From contig NZ_CP022655.2 of the NCBI RefSeq assembly GCF_002243345.2, forward strand, positions 4,156,501 to 4,220,500: a stretch of 64,000 nt of DNA. Reading direction: 5' to 3'. This document shows, one piece after another, positions 33,762 through 42,250 of the stretch. The position numbers and the translations under genes are program-made. Origin of the DNA: Paenibacillus sp. RUD330. GTDB taxonomy: Bacteria; Bacillota; Bacilli; Paenibacillales; Paenibacillaceae. Under the pieces are notes generated by a model, which had not been told where the DNA came from, made no database searches, and was given only the letters and a program-made list of their open reading frames with translations. Numbering within the stretch: the first letter of the stretch is position 1; every line of letters starts with the position of its first letter.

Positions 33762-36700
33762 GTGTTCAAATCCATCTGCATCACCCTGCTCGCAGCCGCT
33801 CTGTCGCTGCCTGCCCAATTGCCGGCCGCCGCCGCGGCCGCGGATGAAGCTCCCCAAGCCTCGAGCGAAGCCTACAGCTGGGGTCGGGCCGCCGTCGTCG
33901 GCGGAGGGTTCATTCCCGGCATCGTCTACAGCAAGGCCGAACAGGGACTTGCCTACGTCCGGACGGACATGGGCGGCGCCTATCGCCGTGACGCCTCCAC
34001 GGGCGGCGTCTGGAAGCAGCTGCTGGAGGGAATCGGCATGGAGGAATGGAATCTGCTCGGCGTGGAGAGCATCGCTCCCGATCCGTCCGATCCGAACCGG
34101 GTCTATGCCGCGCTAGGCACCTATACCAATGACTGGACCGACATGAACGGCTACATCTACCGCTCCTCCGACCGGGGGGACAGCTGGCAGCGGACGGAGC
34201 TTCCCTTCAAGCTCGGAGGCAATATGCCCGGACGCTCCATGGGCGAGCGGCTGGCCGTCGATCCCAACGACGGAGACATCCTCTATCTCGGCGCGCGCAG
34301 CGGCAACGGCCTCTGGAGAAGCGCCGATGCCGGGGCCACCTGGAGCCGGGTCGCTGCCTTCCCCGCCGTCGGCTCGGCTGCAGACGACTATATGAAGGAT
34401 CCCATCGGAGTCGTCTGGGTCGCCTTCGACCCTTCATCCGGAACGAAGGGAAGCCCGACGCCGGTCATCTATGCGGGAACGGCGGACCGGGATGCCTCCA
34501 TCTACCGCAGCCGGGATTCCGGCGCGACATGGGAAGCCGTGCCGGGCCAGCCCGGCCAGGGCTTCCTGCCGCATCACGGCGTCCTCTCGTCCGACGGCCG
34601 GCTCTACGTGACCTACGCCAAGGATATCGGACCTTATAACGGCGGCGAAGGCTCGGTCTGGGTTCTCGATACGGCTTCCGGACAATGGAGCGACATCAGT
34701 CCGGAAGGCGCAGGCAGCACCTCCAGCCCGTACGGCGGCCTCGCCGTCGACGCCCGCCATCCCGGCACCGTCATGGTCGCAACGATGAACAAATGGTGGC
34801 CGGACGAGCAGATCTACCGCAGCCTAGACGGAGGCCGGACATGGAAGCCGTTCTGGACGTTCGGCAATTACCCGGAGCGGAACAACGGCTACGAGCTGGA
34901 CGCCTCCCTTTCCCCTTGGCTGGACTGGGGGGTGAAGGACAAGCCCCTGCCCGAAACTTCGCCCAAGCTGGGCTGGATGATCGGCAGCCTGGAGATCGAT
35001 CCGTTCGACTCCGGCTCGATTCTGTACGGAACGGGAGCGACGCTGTACGGCGCTTCCGACGTGACCGCGCTCGACCAGCCGCTCACAGCGGGAGGCAGCG
35101 TCTACGGACCTGTGCATCTGTCCGTCCAGGCGGGGGGCATCGAGGAGACCTCCGTGCTCGGGCTCATCAGCCCGCCGGCAGGAGCTCCTCTGCTCAGCGC
35201 GATGGGCGATATCGGAGGCTTCCGCCACGCCGATCTGTCCAGAGCTCCTGAGATGATCACGAATCCTTATATCGGAACAAGCACGGATCTGGACTATGCC
35301 GAGCTTGACCCCGACTTCATCGTGCGGGTCGGCAATGTCTCCGGCAGTGATGCCGGCATCGGGGTGTCCCGGGACAACGGCATCACCTGGAAACCCGGCA
35401 CGAATCCATGGGGAAGCGGCTCGTCCGTCGGCGGCGGTTATGTGGCGGCTTCCGCCGACGGCCGCTCCATCCTCTGGAGTCCGGAAGGCCAGCCCGCAAG
35501 CCGGTCCGCGGACGACGGACAGACATGGCAGCCGTCCGCAGGCATTCCAGCCGGCGCTGCCGTCAGCTCCGACCGCGTCAATCCGGACAAATTCTACGGC
35601 TTCAGCGACGGCATCTTCTACACGAGCGCCGATGGCGGAGCGACCTTCCATCAAGAGGCGGCGACGGGGCTTCCGAAGCGGATCACCAGCAAATTCAAAG
35701 CCGTTCCGGGTGTCGAAGGCGACATCTGGCTTGCCGCGGCATCGGACAATAAAAATCCCGAGGATGCGTTCGGCCTGTACCGCTCCACGGATTCCGGAGC
35801 CAGCTTCCGGCAGGTTCAAGGCGTCGAGGAGTCGGCTTCGGTCGGCTTCGGCAAAGCCGCTGCCGGACAGCCATACATGGCTGTGTACAGTTATGCGAAG
35901 GTCGATGGGAAGTGGGGCATCTACCGCTCCGACGACGCAGGCGGCCGCTGGACGCGCATCAATGACGACGCCCATCAGTTCGGCGCCGCCAACCGGACGA
36001 TAACGGGAGATCCACGTGTATACGGCCGCGTTTACGTCGGAACCAACGGCCTCGGCGTCGTGGTCGGGGAACGGCAGGCCCAGGAGCCGAATCCGGGCTC
36101 GGAGCCTTCGCCGAGCTCCGGGCCGACTCCGAGCGCAGCCCCTTCCCCGAGCTCCGGGCCGACTCCGAGCACGGCCCCTTCCCCGAGCTCCGGGCCGACT
36201 CCGAGCGCGGAGACGAATCCGGGCACGGAGCCCTCTGCGACGCCGGCTCCAGGACCGGCTTGGACACCAACGCCGACGCCGAGCGCTTCGCCTGCCCCAT
36301 CGGCGGCTCCAACGCCGGCAGCGTCTCCCGCGCCATCCGCATCTCCGCCGGACGGATCGGCCGGCAGCGCCCGCCCGTTCACCGATCTTGCGGATGCGCC
36401 TTGGGCCGCCGCCGACATCGGCAGGCTCGCCGCGCTGGATATCGTCCGCGGCTCCCTCGCCGGCGCCTTCGAGCCGAACCGCGCCGTCACCCGCGCGGAA
36501 TTCACCGTCCTTCTGCAGCGGGCGCTGAAGCTTCCCGAAGCAGCCGCGGCGGGTCCGGGCCCGTTCAAGGACGTCCCTCCGGGCGCCTGGTACAGCCAAG
36601 CCGTTGCGGCCGCGGCGGAAGCAGGCCTGATCTCGGGCACAGGCAGCGGAGCCTTCGAGCCGTCCAGGCCGCTGACGCGCCAGGAGCTCGCCGTCATGGC

Positions 36701-36935
36701 GATGCGGGCTCTGCAGCTGCTCGGCAAGCTCCAGCCGCCCGACGCTGCGGATATCCCTTCGCTTCTTGGCGCCTACAAGGACGGCGGCAGGACGGCCCCG
36801 TATGCCCAGGCCTCCCTCGCAGGCCTCCTTCAGGCCGGCATGCTGTCCGGGATGCCGGATGGCAGCCTCGCCCCGGCGCAGCCTGCCACTCGCGCCCAAG
36901 CGGCCGTTCTGCTGCTGCGGCTTCTCGGCCGCTGA
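33762..36935 (+). CDS. Secreted GH74 xyloglucanase with SLH cell-surface anchor
   Basis: The 1057-residue protein has a signal peptide (residues 1-27, cleavage near AAAAA-DEA), a GH74 domain of two seven-bladed propellers with many sialidase-like Asp-box repeats (SSDRGDSWQ, SADAGATWS, SLDGGRTWK, STDSGASF), a Pro/Ser/Thr linker (about 770-868) and three S-layer homology domains (about 869-925, 935-987, 1000-1056). The two catalytic aspartates of GH74 are D69 (YVRTDMGGAYR) and D483 (SAMGDIGGFRH). It should cut xyloglucan or related beta-1,4-glucans outside the cell while attached to cell-wall polymer through the SLH domains. It starts with GTG after GGAGG. No sugar transporter is adjacent. Confidence 0.94.
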   Translation: MFKSICITLLAAALSLPAQLPAAAAAADEAPQASSEAYSWGRAAVVGGGFIPGIVYSKAEQGLAYVRTDMGGAYRRDASTGGVWKQLLEGIGMEEWNLLGVESIAPDPSDPNRVYAALGTYTNDWTDMNGYIYRSSDRGDSWQRTELPFKLGGNMPGRSMGERLAVDPNDGDILYLGARSGNGLWRSADAGATWSRVAAFPAVGSAADDYMKDPIGVVWVAFDPSSGTKGSPTPVIYAGTADRDASIYRSRDSGATWEAVPGQPGQGFLPHHGVLSSDGRLYVTYAKDIGPYNGGEGSVWVLDTASGQWSDISPEGAGSTSSPYGGLAVDARHPGTVMVATMNKWWPDEQIYRSLDGGRTWKPFWTFGNYPERNNGYELDASLSPWLDWGVKDKPLPETSPKLGWMIGSLEIDPFDSGSILYGTGATLYGASDVTALDQPLTAGGSVYGPVHLSVQAGGIEETSVLGLISPPAGAPLLSAMGDIGGFRHADLSRAPEMITNPYIGTSTDLDYAELDPDFIVRVGNVSGSDAGIGVSRDNGITWKPGTNPWGSGSSVGGGYVAASADGRSILWSPEGQPASRSADDGQTWQPSAGIPAGAAVSSDRVNPDKFYGFSDGIFYTSADGGATFHQEAATGLPKRITSKFKAVPGVEGDIWLAAASDNKNPEDAFGLYRSTDSGASFRQVQGVEESASVGFGKAAAGQPYMAVYSYAKVDGKWGIYRSDDAGGRWTRINDDAHQFGAANRTITGDPRVYGRVYVGTNGLGVVVGERQAQEPNPGSEPSPSSGPTPSAAPSPSSGPTPSTAPSPSSGPTPSAETNPGTEPSATPAPGPAWTPTPTPSASPAPSAAPTPAASPAPSASPPDGSAGSARPFTDLADAPWAAADIGRLAALDIVRGSLAGAFEPNRAVTRAEFTVLLQRALKLPEAAAAGPGPFKDVPPGAWYSQAVAAAAEAGLISGTGSGAFEPSRPLTRQELAVMAMRALQLLGKLQPPDAADIPSLLGAYKDGGRTAPYAQASLAGLLQAGMLSGMPDGSLAPAQPATRAQAAVLLLRLLGR
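36111..36218 (+). repeat. 36-bp tandem repeat in the GH74 linker
   Basis: Three copies of a 36-bp unit beginning CCGAGCTCCGGGCCGACTCC encode the linker repeat SPSSGPTPS-x-AP. Copy number may vary between strains. Confidence 0.85.
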
Positions 36936-36969
36936 ACCGGCTTTCGCCGGCGCGACAGCGTCCACACAC

Positions 36970-37007
36970 AACCGGAATTCCGCATCTTTGCGGGTTCCGG
37001 TTTTTTT
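36970..37007 (+). terminator. GH74 gene terminator
   Basis: AACCGGAA and TTCCGGTT, with inner CCGCA/TGCGG pairing, form a strong hairpin followed by TTTTTTT. Confidence 0.92.
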
Positions 37008-37224
37008 CCGCTGCTCGGATCCACATGTTCCGCTCGCTCCCGTTCTCGGACGGCCTTGGATATCGGCTTCCCGCGACTGCCCAAAAGGCGGCGGCCGCTT
37101 TATTTTCCGGTATTCCTGCGTATCGGCGCGCCCCCGGTAACCCCCTTCCCGCCTTCCGCATACACTGCACGAACTATCCGGCGGAGAGGGCGGCGGCAGG
37201 CGATATTTCCCCGTCTGAATTTCC

Positions 37225-37254
37225 TTGAGTCCATCCTGTCCTAAAGAGTATACT
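37225..37254 (+). promoter_or_regulatory. corA promoter
   Basis: TTGAGT (37225-37230) and TATACT (37249-37254) are 18 bases apart. Transcription from about 37261 would give a leader of about 225 bases before corA. The stretch 37008-37224 holds nothing recognisable. Confidence 0.75.
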
Positions 37255-37301
37255 AGACAAGACTTTCATACTGCCCCGAGGGGAACAAGGAGTGAAACGC
37301 C

Positions 37302-37397
37302 ATGGAAGGCGAAGGGCCTAAGCCAGCCTCTAGCAACGATCAGCAAACCCAACACCAAGAAGACGACAAGTCGGACCCCGCCTTGCGTGGACGTTGA
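37302..37397 (+). CDS. Candidate corA leader peptide, 31 aa
   Basis: A 31-codon ORF lies within the corA transcript leader. Its ATG is seven bases after an excellent AAGGAGTG site. The product begins MEGEGPKP and is hydrophilic and acidic, with many E, D, Q and P residues; no membrane segment or known domain is present. The acidic/proline start recalls the enterobacterial MgtL leader (MEPDPTP...), whose translation is unstable at low magnesium and so controls mgtA. A stretch CTCTTCTCC (37415-37423) just after the stop can pair through TTCTCC with GGAGAA of the corA ribosome site (37475-37480). The ORF and its ribosome site are seen; the magnesium-sensing role is inference. Confidence 0.55.
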   Translation: MEGEGPKPASSNDQQTQHQEDDKSDPALRGR

Positions 37398-37486
37398 TCT
37401 CCCTGCCCTGCAGGCTCTTCTCCGCCCGCCGCCAACGGCCGCGGCATCCGGCTCCTGCTCGTTCTTCCGCGAGAGGAGAATAAACC

Positions 37487-38422
37487 ATGAAAATCCGCAT
37501 GGTCAACAACGGGGTGTTCGCCCCCGTCGAAGATTTGCAAGCAACGCTTGTCCCGCCCCTCGAGGGCTTCTACTGGATCGATGCGGACGTCGAGGACCTT
37601 GCCGTCCTCCAGCCGCTGTTCGGCCTTCACGACCTGGCCGTCGAGGACTGTCTGAGCGAGGAGGAGCAGCGCCCGAAGATCGAGCTGTACGAAGGCCATT
37701 ATTTTATCGTCATCAACAGCATCAGGTTCGATGACGAGGAGATCTTCCTCCGGGCGCTCAACATGTTTCTCGGCCGGCATTACATCATCACCGTCACGAA
37801 GCAGAAGATCAACGAGCTGCGTGCCCTGAAGCCGATTCTCTGGGAGCAGGACGTCAACCGACCGGACCGCTTCCTGTACCATCTCGTCGACCTTGTCGTG
37901 GACAATTACTTCCTCGTCGGCGACCGGATCGAGGCGCGCATCGAGAGCCTTGAGGAAGACATCCTCATGCATACGAAAAAATCGCATCTCGGCGAGATCA
38001 TCGGCCTGCGCAGCGAGATTCTCTGGCTCAAGAAGGTGCTCGGCCCTCAGCGCGACGTCATCGCCACGCTGAACAAAAAGGATCTTCGCCTCATCGACGA
38101 CCAGCTGCAGAAGTACTTCAGCGACATCTACGAGAATGCGGTCAAGATCACCGAGACGTTCGACACGTACCGCGACCTCATGGCGAACTTGCGCGAGGCT
38201 TACCAGTCCAGCCTGTCCAGCCGCGCCAACGAGATCATGCGCGTGTTCACGGCGCTGACGACGATTTTCATGCCTCTGACGTTCATCACCGGCATCTACG
38301 GCATGAACTTCTCCCATCTGCCGGGAGAGCATTTCTATTACGGCTTCTACCTCATCATGGGCTTCATGCTCATGCTGGGCGGCGGCATGCTGTTCCTGTT
38401 CCGCAAGAAAGAGTGGCTGTAA
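37487..38422 (+). CDS. corA: CorA-family magnesium/cobalt transporter
   Basis: The 311-residue protein has the CorA build: an N-terminal cytoplasmic alpha/beta domain, a long helical stalk (about residues 130-245), and two C-terminal transmembrane helices linked by the selectivity motif GMN at 272-274 (GIYGMNFSHLPGEH), with the basic tail FRKKEWL. It forms pentameric Mg2+ channels gated by cytoplasmic Mg2+. GAGAGGAGAA precedes the ATG. A promoter, a 31-codon ORF and about 90 further leader bases lie upstream, so expression may be controlled after initiation. Confidence 0.95.
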   Translation: MKIRMVNNGVFAPVEDLQATLVPPLEGFYWIDADVEDLAVLQPLFGLHDLAVEDCLSEEEQRPKIELYEGHYFIVINSIRFDDEEIFLRALNMFLGRHYIITVTKQKINELRALKPILWEQDVNRPDRFLYHLVDLVVDNYFLVGDRIEARIESLEEDILMHTKKSHLGEIIGLRSEILWLKKVLGPQRDVIATLNKKDLRLIDDQLQKYFSDIYENAVKITETFDTYRDLMANLREAYQSSLSSRANEIMRVFTALTTIFMPLTFITGIYGMNFSHLPGEHFYYGFYLIMGFMLMLGGGMLFLFRKKEWL

Positions 38423-38449
38423 TGAGAGCGGCCGGTCCCCGAAGACGAA

Positions 38450-38505
38450 GCAAACCCCTTGCATGAGCGGCTGCGAAGCGCGGCCGGTGCAAGGGGTTTG
38501 CTGTT
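38450..38505. terminator. Bidirectional terminator after corA
   Basis: A perfect 14-bp stem (GCAAACCCCTTGCA, 38450-38463, with 38488-38501) is followed by TGTTTT on the plus strand. It separates corA from the convergent MFS gene. Confidence 0.88.
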
Positions 38506-38545
38506 TTCGGGAATGATGAGGGAGGACGGCCGCTGCCCCGCAGAA

Positions 38546-39865
38546 CTAGGCTCCGAAGCCGCTGCCGCCTGCCGCGGCGCCCGGAAGCTCCGCCTGCTCC
38601 GCTTGCAGCGCTCCCTTGACGAAGTCGACCAGCGACAGCAGGACCATTCCGATCAGGAAGAAAGCGGCCACCGACAGGATCGCCGTCCGGGTCGAGCCTG
38701 TCAGCGTGCCGACAATGGAGAAGACGAGCGGGCCGAGCATGGAGGTGAACTTGCTGGAAAGGGCGAGGAATCCGAACCATTCGCCGGATCTGCCTGCCGG
38801 AAGAAGTCCCGCGTACAGCGAGCGCGCGGCCGACTGGCTGCCGCCCTGGACAAGGCCGACCATGAACGCCAGGATGTAGAAATGCAGCTGGTTCGTCATG
38901 AAGTAGCCGAGCACGACGATGACCAGATACACAGCCAGCGAGTACATCAGCATCCGCTTGGCGCCGAATCGGGATACCAGCCGCCCGAACAGCAGCGTCG
39001 CCGGCAAGCCTGTGAACTGGGTAATCAGCAGAGCCAGGATGAGGTCGCTCGATTCGATGCCGATGCTGGAGCCGTAGATCGTCGCCATGACGATGACCGT
39101 GCTGATGCCGTCGTTGAAAAACCAGAAGGCGATCATGTATTTGAGAAGCTCGGGATACCTCTTCAGCGAGCGCAGCGTTCCGCCGAGGCGCCGCATGGAT
39201 TGCCAGGCCGTCCGGCCTACCCTCCTCAGCGCCGGACCGGACGCCCGATCCGGGCGCGGCTCCTTCCAGTTCAGGAAGAGCGGCAGCGAGAACAGCAGCC
39301 ACCAGATGCCGACCGTCACGAACGAGGCTTTGGTGGCGGCCGTCGAATCCGCGAATCCGAACCACTCCGGCTTCTGGATCATGAGGATATTGGCGGCGAG
39401 CAGCAGCCCTCCGCCCGCGTAACCCATCGCATAGCCTTGAGCGCTTACCTTGTGGCGGTCATTTTCCGGTATGCCGTCGCGCAGAAGAGCGTCATAGAAG
39501 GTGCCGCCGGTCGTGAAGCCGATGATGCCGAGAATGAGCAGGCAGGAAGCGAGGAACCAGTCTCCTTCCCCGGCAAAAGCCATCAGCGAGCTCGGAACGG
39601 CGCCGAGCAGGGTGAAGGCGATAAGGAACCGCAGCTTGGAGCCGAGCAGGTCGGCCGCAGCCCCAGCGAGCGGCGACAGCAGGGCGACGAACAGCATGGC
39701 GATGCTCTGGGTGTTGGCCCAGTAGACGGAGGCCAGCGAGCCTTCAAGGCCTTTTCCCGCGACCTGGTCGTAGTATACCGGCATGACTGCCGCAATCATC
39801 GTCGTAGCGAACGCGGAGTTGGCCCAATCGTACAAGATCCAGCCCCTGACAGCCTTTTTGTCCAT
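38546..39865 (-). CDS. Atg22/UMF1-type MFS transporter
   Basis: The 439-residue membrane protein has about 12 helices. The start MDKKAVRGWILYDWANSAFATT and the sequence TTGGTFYDALLRDGIPENDRHKVSAQGYAMGYAGGG place it in the Atg22-like (vacuole effluxer, UMF1) branch of the MFS found in many bacteria. Fungal Atg22 exports amino acids from the vacuole; the bacterial substrate is unknown. The ATG chosen lies 12 bases after AGAGGAGG, a rather long distance; a start 17 codons upstream is possible but has no ribosome site. It is divergent from the LysR-type gene and could be its target. Confidence 0.88.
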   Translation of the reverse strand: MDKKAVRGWILYDWANSAFATTMIAAVMPVYYDQVAGKGLEGSLASVYWANTQSIAMLFVALLSPLAGAAADLLGSKLRFLIAFTLLGAVPSSLMAFAGEGDWFLASCLLILGIIGFTTGGTFYDALLRDGIPENDRHKVSAQGYAMGYAGGGLLLAANILMIQKPEWFGFADSTAATKASFVTVGIWWLLFSLPLFLNWKEPRPDRASGPALRRVGRTAWQSMRRLGGTLRSLKRYPELLKYMIAFWFFNDGISTVIVMATIYGSSIGIESSDLILALLITQFTGLPATLLFGRLVSRFGAKRMLMYSLAVYLVIVVLGYFMTNQLHFYILAFMVGLVQGGSQSAARSLYAGLLPAGRSGEWFGFLALSSKFTSMLGPLVFSIVGTLTGSTRTAILSVAAFFLIGMVLLSLVDFVKGALQAEQAELPGAAAGGSGFGA

Positions 39866-40031
39866 AAGGAATGCAATCCTCCTCTGATTCGGCTCCGGGC
39901 GGGCGGCCGTATGCAACAGCTTCGCCGTCCGGATACCTTTTCCTGCTGGAGGAGCGAGGGCTGTTTTTCTACTTATTGTAAATTTCCGGAAGCTTTACCC
40001 GCCCTGCTCTCTTCTATATACTAAGAAGAAA

Positions 40032-40050
40032 TGATAAAAAACTCTTATCA
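40032..40050. promoter_or_regulatory. Dyad just upstream of the first LysR gene
   Basis: TGATAA and TTATCA are perfect inverted arms with a 7-base centre, immediately before the ribosome site. It may be an autoregulatory site or a small leader hairpin. Confidence 0.4.
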
Positions 40051-40065
40051 AAAGGAGGGAAACCT

Positions 40066-40968
40066 CTGAATATCAGCCAGCTCGAAACGCTGCTCACCAT
40101 CTCTAAGACGATGAGCTTCCGCAAAGCAGGGGAGCAGCTCAACTTGACTCAGCCGGCCGTATCGGCCCAGATCAAGAGCCTGGAGGAGGAATTCAAGACG
40201 GTGCTGGTAGACCGCAACCAGCCTGTGACGCTGACGGACCGGGGACAGGTGTTCCTCGACCATGCCGTGCGCATCCTGTCCATCGTCGAAGAGCTGAAGC
40301 AGAAGCTGTCCGACCTGAACCATATTCCGCAGGGCCATATCGTGCTCGGGACGACGAGCTCCATCGCCATCCAGATTCTGCCCCGGGTGCTGTCCTACTT
40401 CCAGAACCAGTTCCCGCTGATCAAGACGACGATCCATTCGATGCCGTCCTCGCAGGTCATGGCCAGCGTCGAGAAGGGCAGCGTCGATCTCGGGATCACC
40501 TATCTGTCCGAGAAGAATCCGAATCTGCAGACATCGGCTCTGTACTATGATACTTTCGAGCTCGTCGTATCCCCTGCGCATCCGTTGGCCGAGTTCAAGC
40601 ATGCCTCCATCGACAAGTTGAAGGATATCCCGCTGATCATGCTGTCTCCCGATACGCTCGGCAGGCGCTTCGTCGACCGCATCTTCTCCAAGAACGGCAT
40701 CAACCCCAACATCGTGATGGAGCTGTCCAGCAGCGAGGAGGTCAAGCGGATGGTCGAAATCAACCTCGGAGCCGCTATCGTCTCCAACCTGTCCATCGCC
40801 AACGAGCTCCGGGCAGGCACGCTGCGGATGATCCGGGTGACGGAGCTGGAGGTCACCCATCCGATCGGCGTCGTCTACAAGTCCGGAAGATATTTGAACT
40901 CCGCCATGCAGCAGTTCCTGAGCGATCTCAAGGGCATGCCCGAAGCGCAGTTCATCAGCAGCGAGTAG
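40066..40968 (+). CDS. LysR-family regulator with an apparent CTG start
   Basis: The 300-residue protein has an N-terminal winged helix-turn-helix (NISQLETLLTISKTMSFRKA then LNLTQPAVSAQIKSLEEEF) and a C-terminal substrate-binding domain (GHIVLGTTSSIAIQILPRV...VDLGITYLSE...ELVVSPAHPLAEF). The first in-frame ATG (40111) would remove the first helix of the DNA-binding domain. Upstream, AAAGGAGGG (40050s) is followed at the right distance by CTG at 40066, which restores the expected start NISQLETLL. The effector is unknown; the divergent Atg22-like gene is the obvious candidate target. Confidence 0.88.
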   Translation: MNISQLETLLTISKTMSFRKAGEQLNLTQPAVSAQIKSLEEEFKTVLVDRNQPVTLTDRGQVFLDHAVRILSIVEELKQKLSDLNHIPQGHIVLGTTSSIAIQILPRVLSYFQNQFPLIKTTIHSMPSSQVMASVEKGSVDLGITYLSEKNPNLQTSALYYDTFELVVSPAHPLAEFKHASIDKLKDIPLIMLSPDTLGRRFVDRIFSKNGINPNIVMELSSSEEVKRMVEINLGAAIVSNLSIANELRAGTLRMIRVTELEVTHPIGVVYKSGRYLNSAMQQFLSDLKGMPEAQFISSE

Positions 40969-41031
40969 CCGGCCTTCCGTACAAAAGGATTTGCCTAGAA
41001 CCATAAATGAGCCTGAGGAGGAACCGATCCG

Positions 41032-41841
41032 ATGAAATTCGACCTGCACACCCACCACAGCCGCTGCGGCCATGCCGAAGGAAGCATCGAGGACTATATC
41101 CGCGCCGCGATCGACGCCGGAATCGGCGCGATCGGCATCTCCGACCATTCCCCCTACTTCGGCAGCGAAGAAGACCATCCGCAGCCGGGCATTGCGATGG
41201 CCCGCAGCTCTCTGGCGGGCTACGTCGAGGAGGTGCTGGCCCTGAAGGCCAAATACGAAGGCAGGATCGAAGTGCTGCTGGGCATGGAGTCGGATTTCTT
41301 TCCGGAGCATGCCGATACATACCGCAAGGCTTACGAGACCTATCCGTTCGACTATATCATCGGCTCGGTCCATTTCACGTCAGGCAAAAGCATCTTCAAC
41401 AAAACCCGCTGGAAGGGACTGTCGCAATCGGCGCAGGCCGAGCAGAAGCGCGAGTATTATGAGCTGATCAGGCAATCGGCCGTCAGCGGCATGTTCCAGG
41501 TGCTCGGCCATATCGACGCGATGAAGGGATATTATCCCGCGTTCTCCGACATCCCGGCTTCCGAGAGCATCGACTTGGCTCTGCAGGCCATCGCCGGAAG
41601 CGGGGCGTCGATCGAGATCAACACCTCCGGCAAAACGAAAACGGTCGGCGGCTGGTACCCGTCCAACGAAATCCTGGAAAGAGCCCGTTACTTCGGGGTC
41701 ACATGCAGCTTCGGCTCGGATTCCCATGTGCCCGCGCGGGTCGGGGACGACTTCGAGGAAGTCCGCGCCCTGCTGAGATCGATCGGGTTCCGGGAATGGT
41801 TCTTCTATCGGCAGAAGCAGCCGGTGGCGGTGCCTCTTTGA
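41032..41841 (+). CDS. hisJ: PHP-family histidinol-phosphatase
   Basis: The 269-residue PHP-domain metalloenzyme fits histidinol-phosphate phosphatase of the HisJ/HisK type, the penultimate step of histidine synthesis. Metal ligands are visible in the N-terminal FDLHTHHSRCGHAEG, ISDHSPYF, GMESDFF, GSVHF, LGHIDAMKGY and the C-terminal FGSDSHVPARVGDDF. TGAGGAGG precedes the ATG. It is not in a his operon here. A 63-base gap after the LysR gene allows read-through, but no functional link is evident. Confidence 0.9.
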   Translation: MKFDLHTHHSRCGHAEGSIEDYIRAAIDAGIGAIGISDHSPYFGSEEDHPQPGIAMARSSLAGYVEEVLALKAKYEGRIEVLLGMESDFFPEHADTYRKAYETYPFDYIIGSVHFTSGKSIFNKTRWKGLSQSAQAEQKREYYELIRQSAVSGMFQVLGHIDAMKGYYPAFSDIPASESIDLALQAIAGSGASIEINTSGKTKTVGGWYPSNEILERARYFGVTCSFGSDSHVPARVGDDFEEVRALLRSIGFREWFFYRQKQPVAVPL

Positions 41842-41967
41842 GAAGACGGGGATGAGCGCCAGCCGTTCCGTTCAGCCGTGCAGCCGTTCGAAGAGCCTTC
41901 AACGGAACCGCATCCAAGCGCCTTCTGAGCAGGGGTCAAGCTTCATTGATGTTCCCCTCTCGATCCG

Positions 41968-41990
41968 AGAGCCCTCTGGGCTCTTTTTTT
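41968..41990 (+). terminator. hisJ terminator
   Basis: AGAGCCC and GGGCTCT form a perfect 7-bp stem with a 3-base loop followed by seven T residues. Confidence 0.88.
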
Positions 41991-42082
41991 GGAGCGGCAA
42001 GGAGGAGTCCGGCGATGAGGCTCCGCATGGCGGATTGCAGTTGTTTTTCCATGCCATTTCACCCCATCATTCTATATATGGG

Positions 42083-42114
42083 CAAAAAAAGTGGACCCTC
42101 CGTAAGGAAGGTCC
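42083..42114 (-). terminator. Minus-strand terminator-like hairpin with no assigned gene
   Basis: On the minus strand GGACCTTCC pairs with GGAGGGTCC (one bulged mismatch) around TTAC and is followed by ACTTTTTTT. No minus-strand gene lies immediately upstream. Confidence 0.6.
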
Positions 42115-42250
42115 CAAGTATATTTATTAAAAGGGGGTCATGTCACTATCTTAACCCCTGATTGTAATAAAGGCGTGACAGGAATATTTCATTTGTGTAA
42201 CAGATTGCCCATCCCCCTCCAATCCAGGCCGCAAAGGAGCGCCGACCCTA

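Larger units (their letters stand above)
41842..42250. other. 409-base intergenic region with two hairpins
   Basis: No gene of useful length is supported. The region holds the hisJ terminator (41968-41990), a minus-strand terminator-like hairpin (42083-42114) and, just after it, AAAGGGGGTCATG starting a 4-codon ORF (MSLS) whose flanks GGGGT and ACCCC could pair. It presumably contains the promoter and leader of the EamA gene. Confidence 0.5.
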
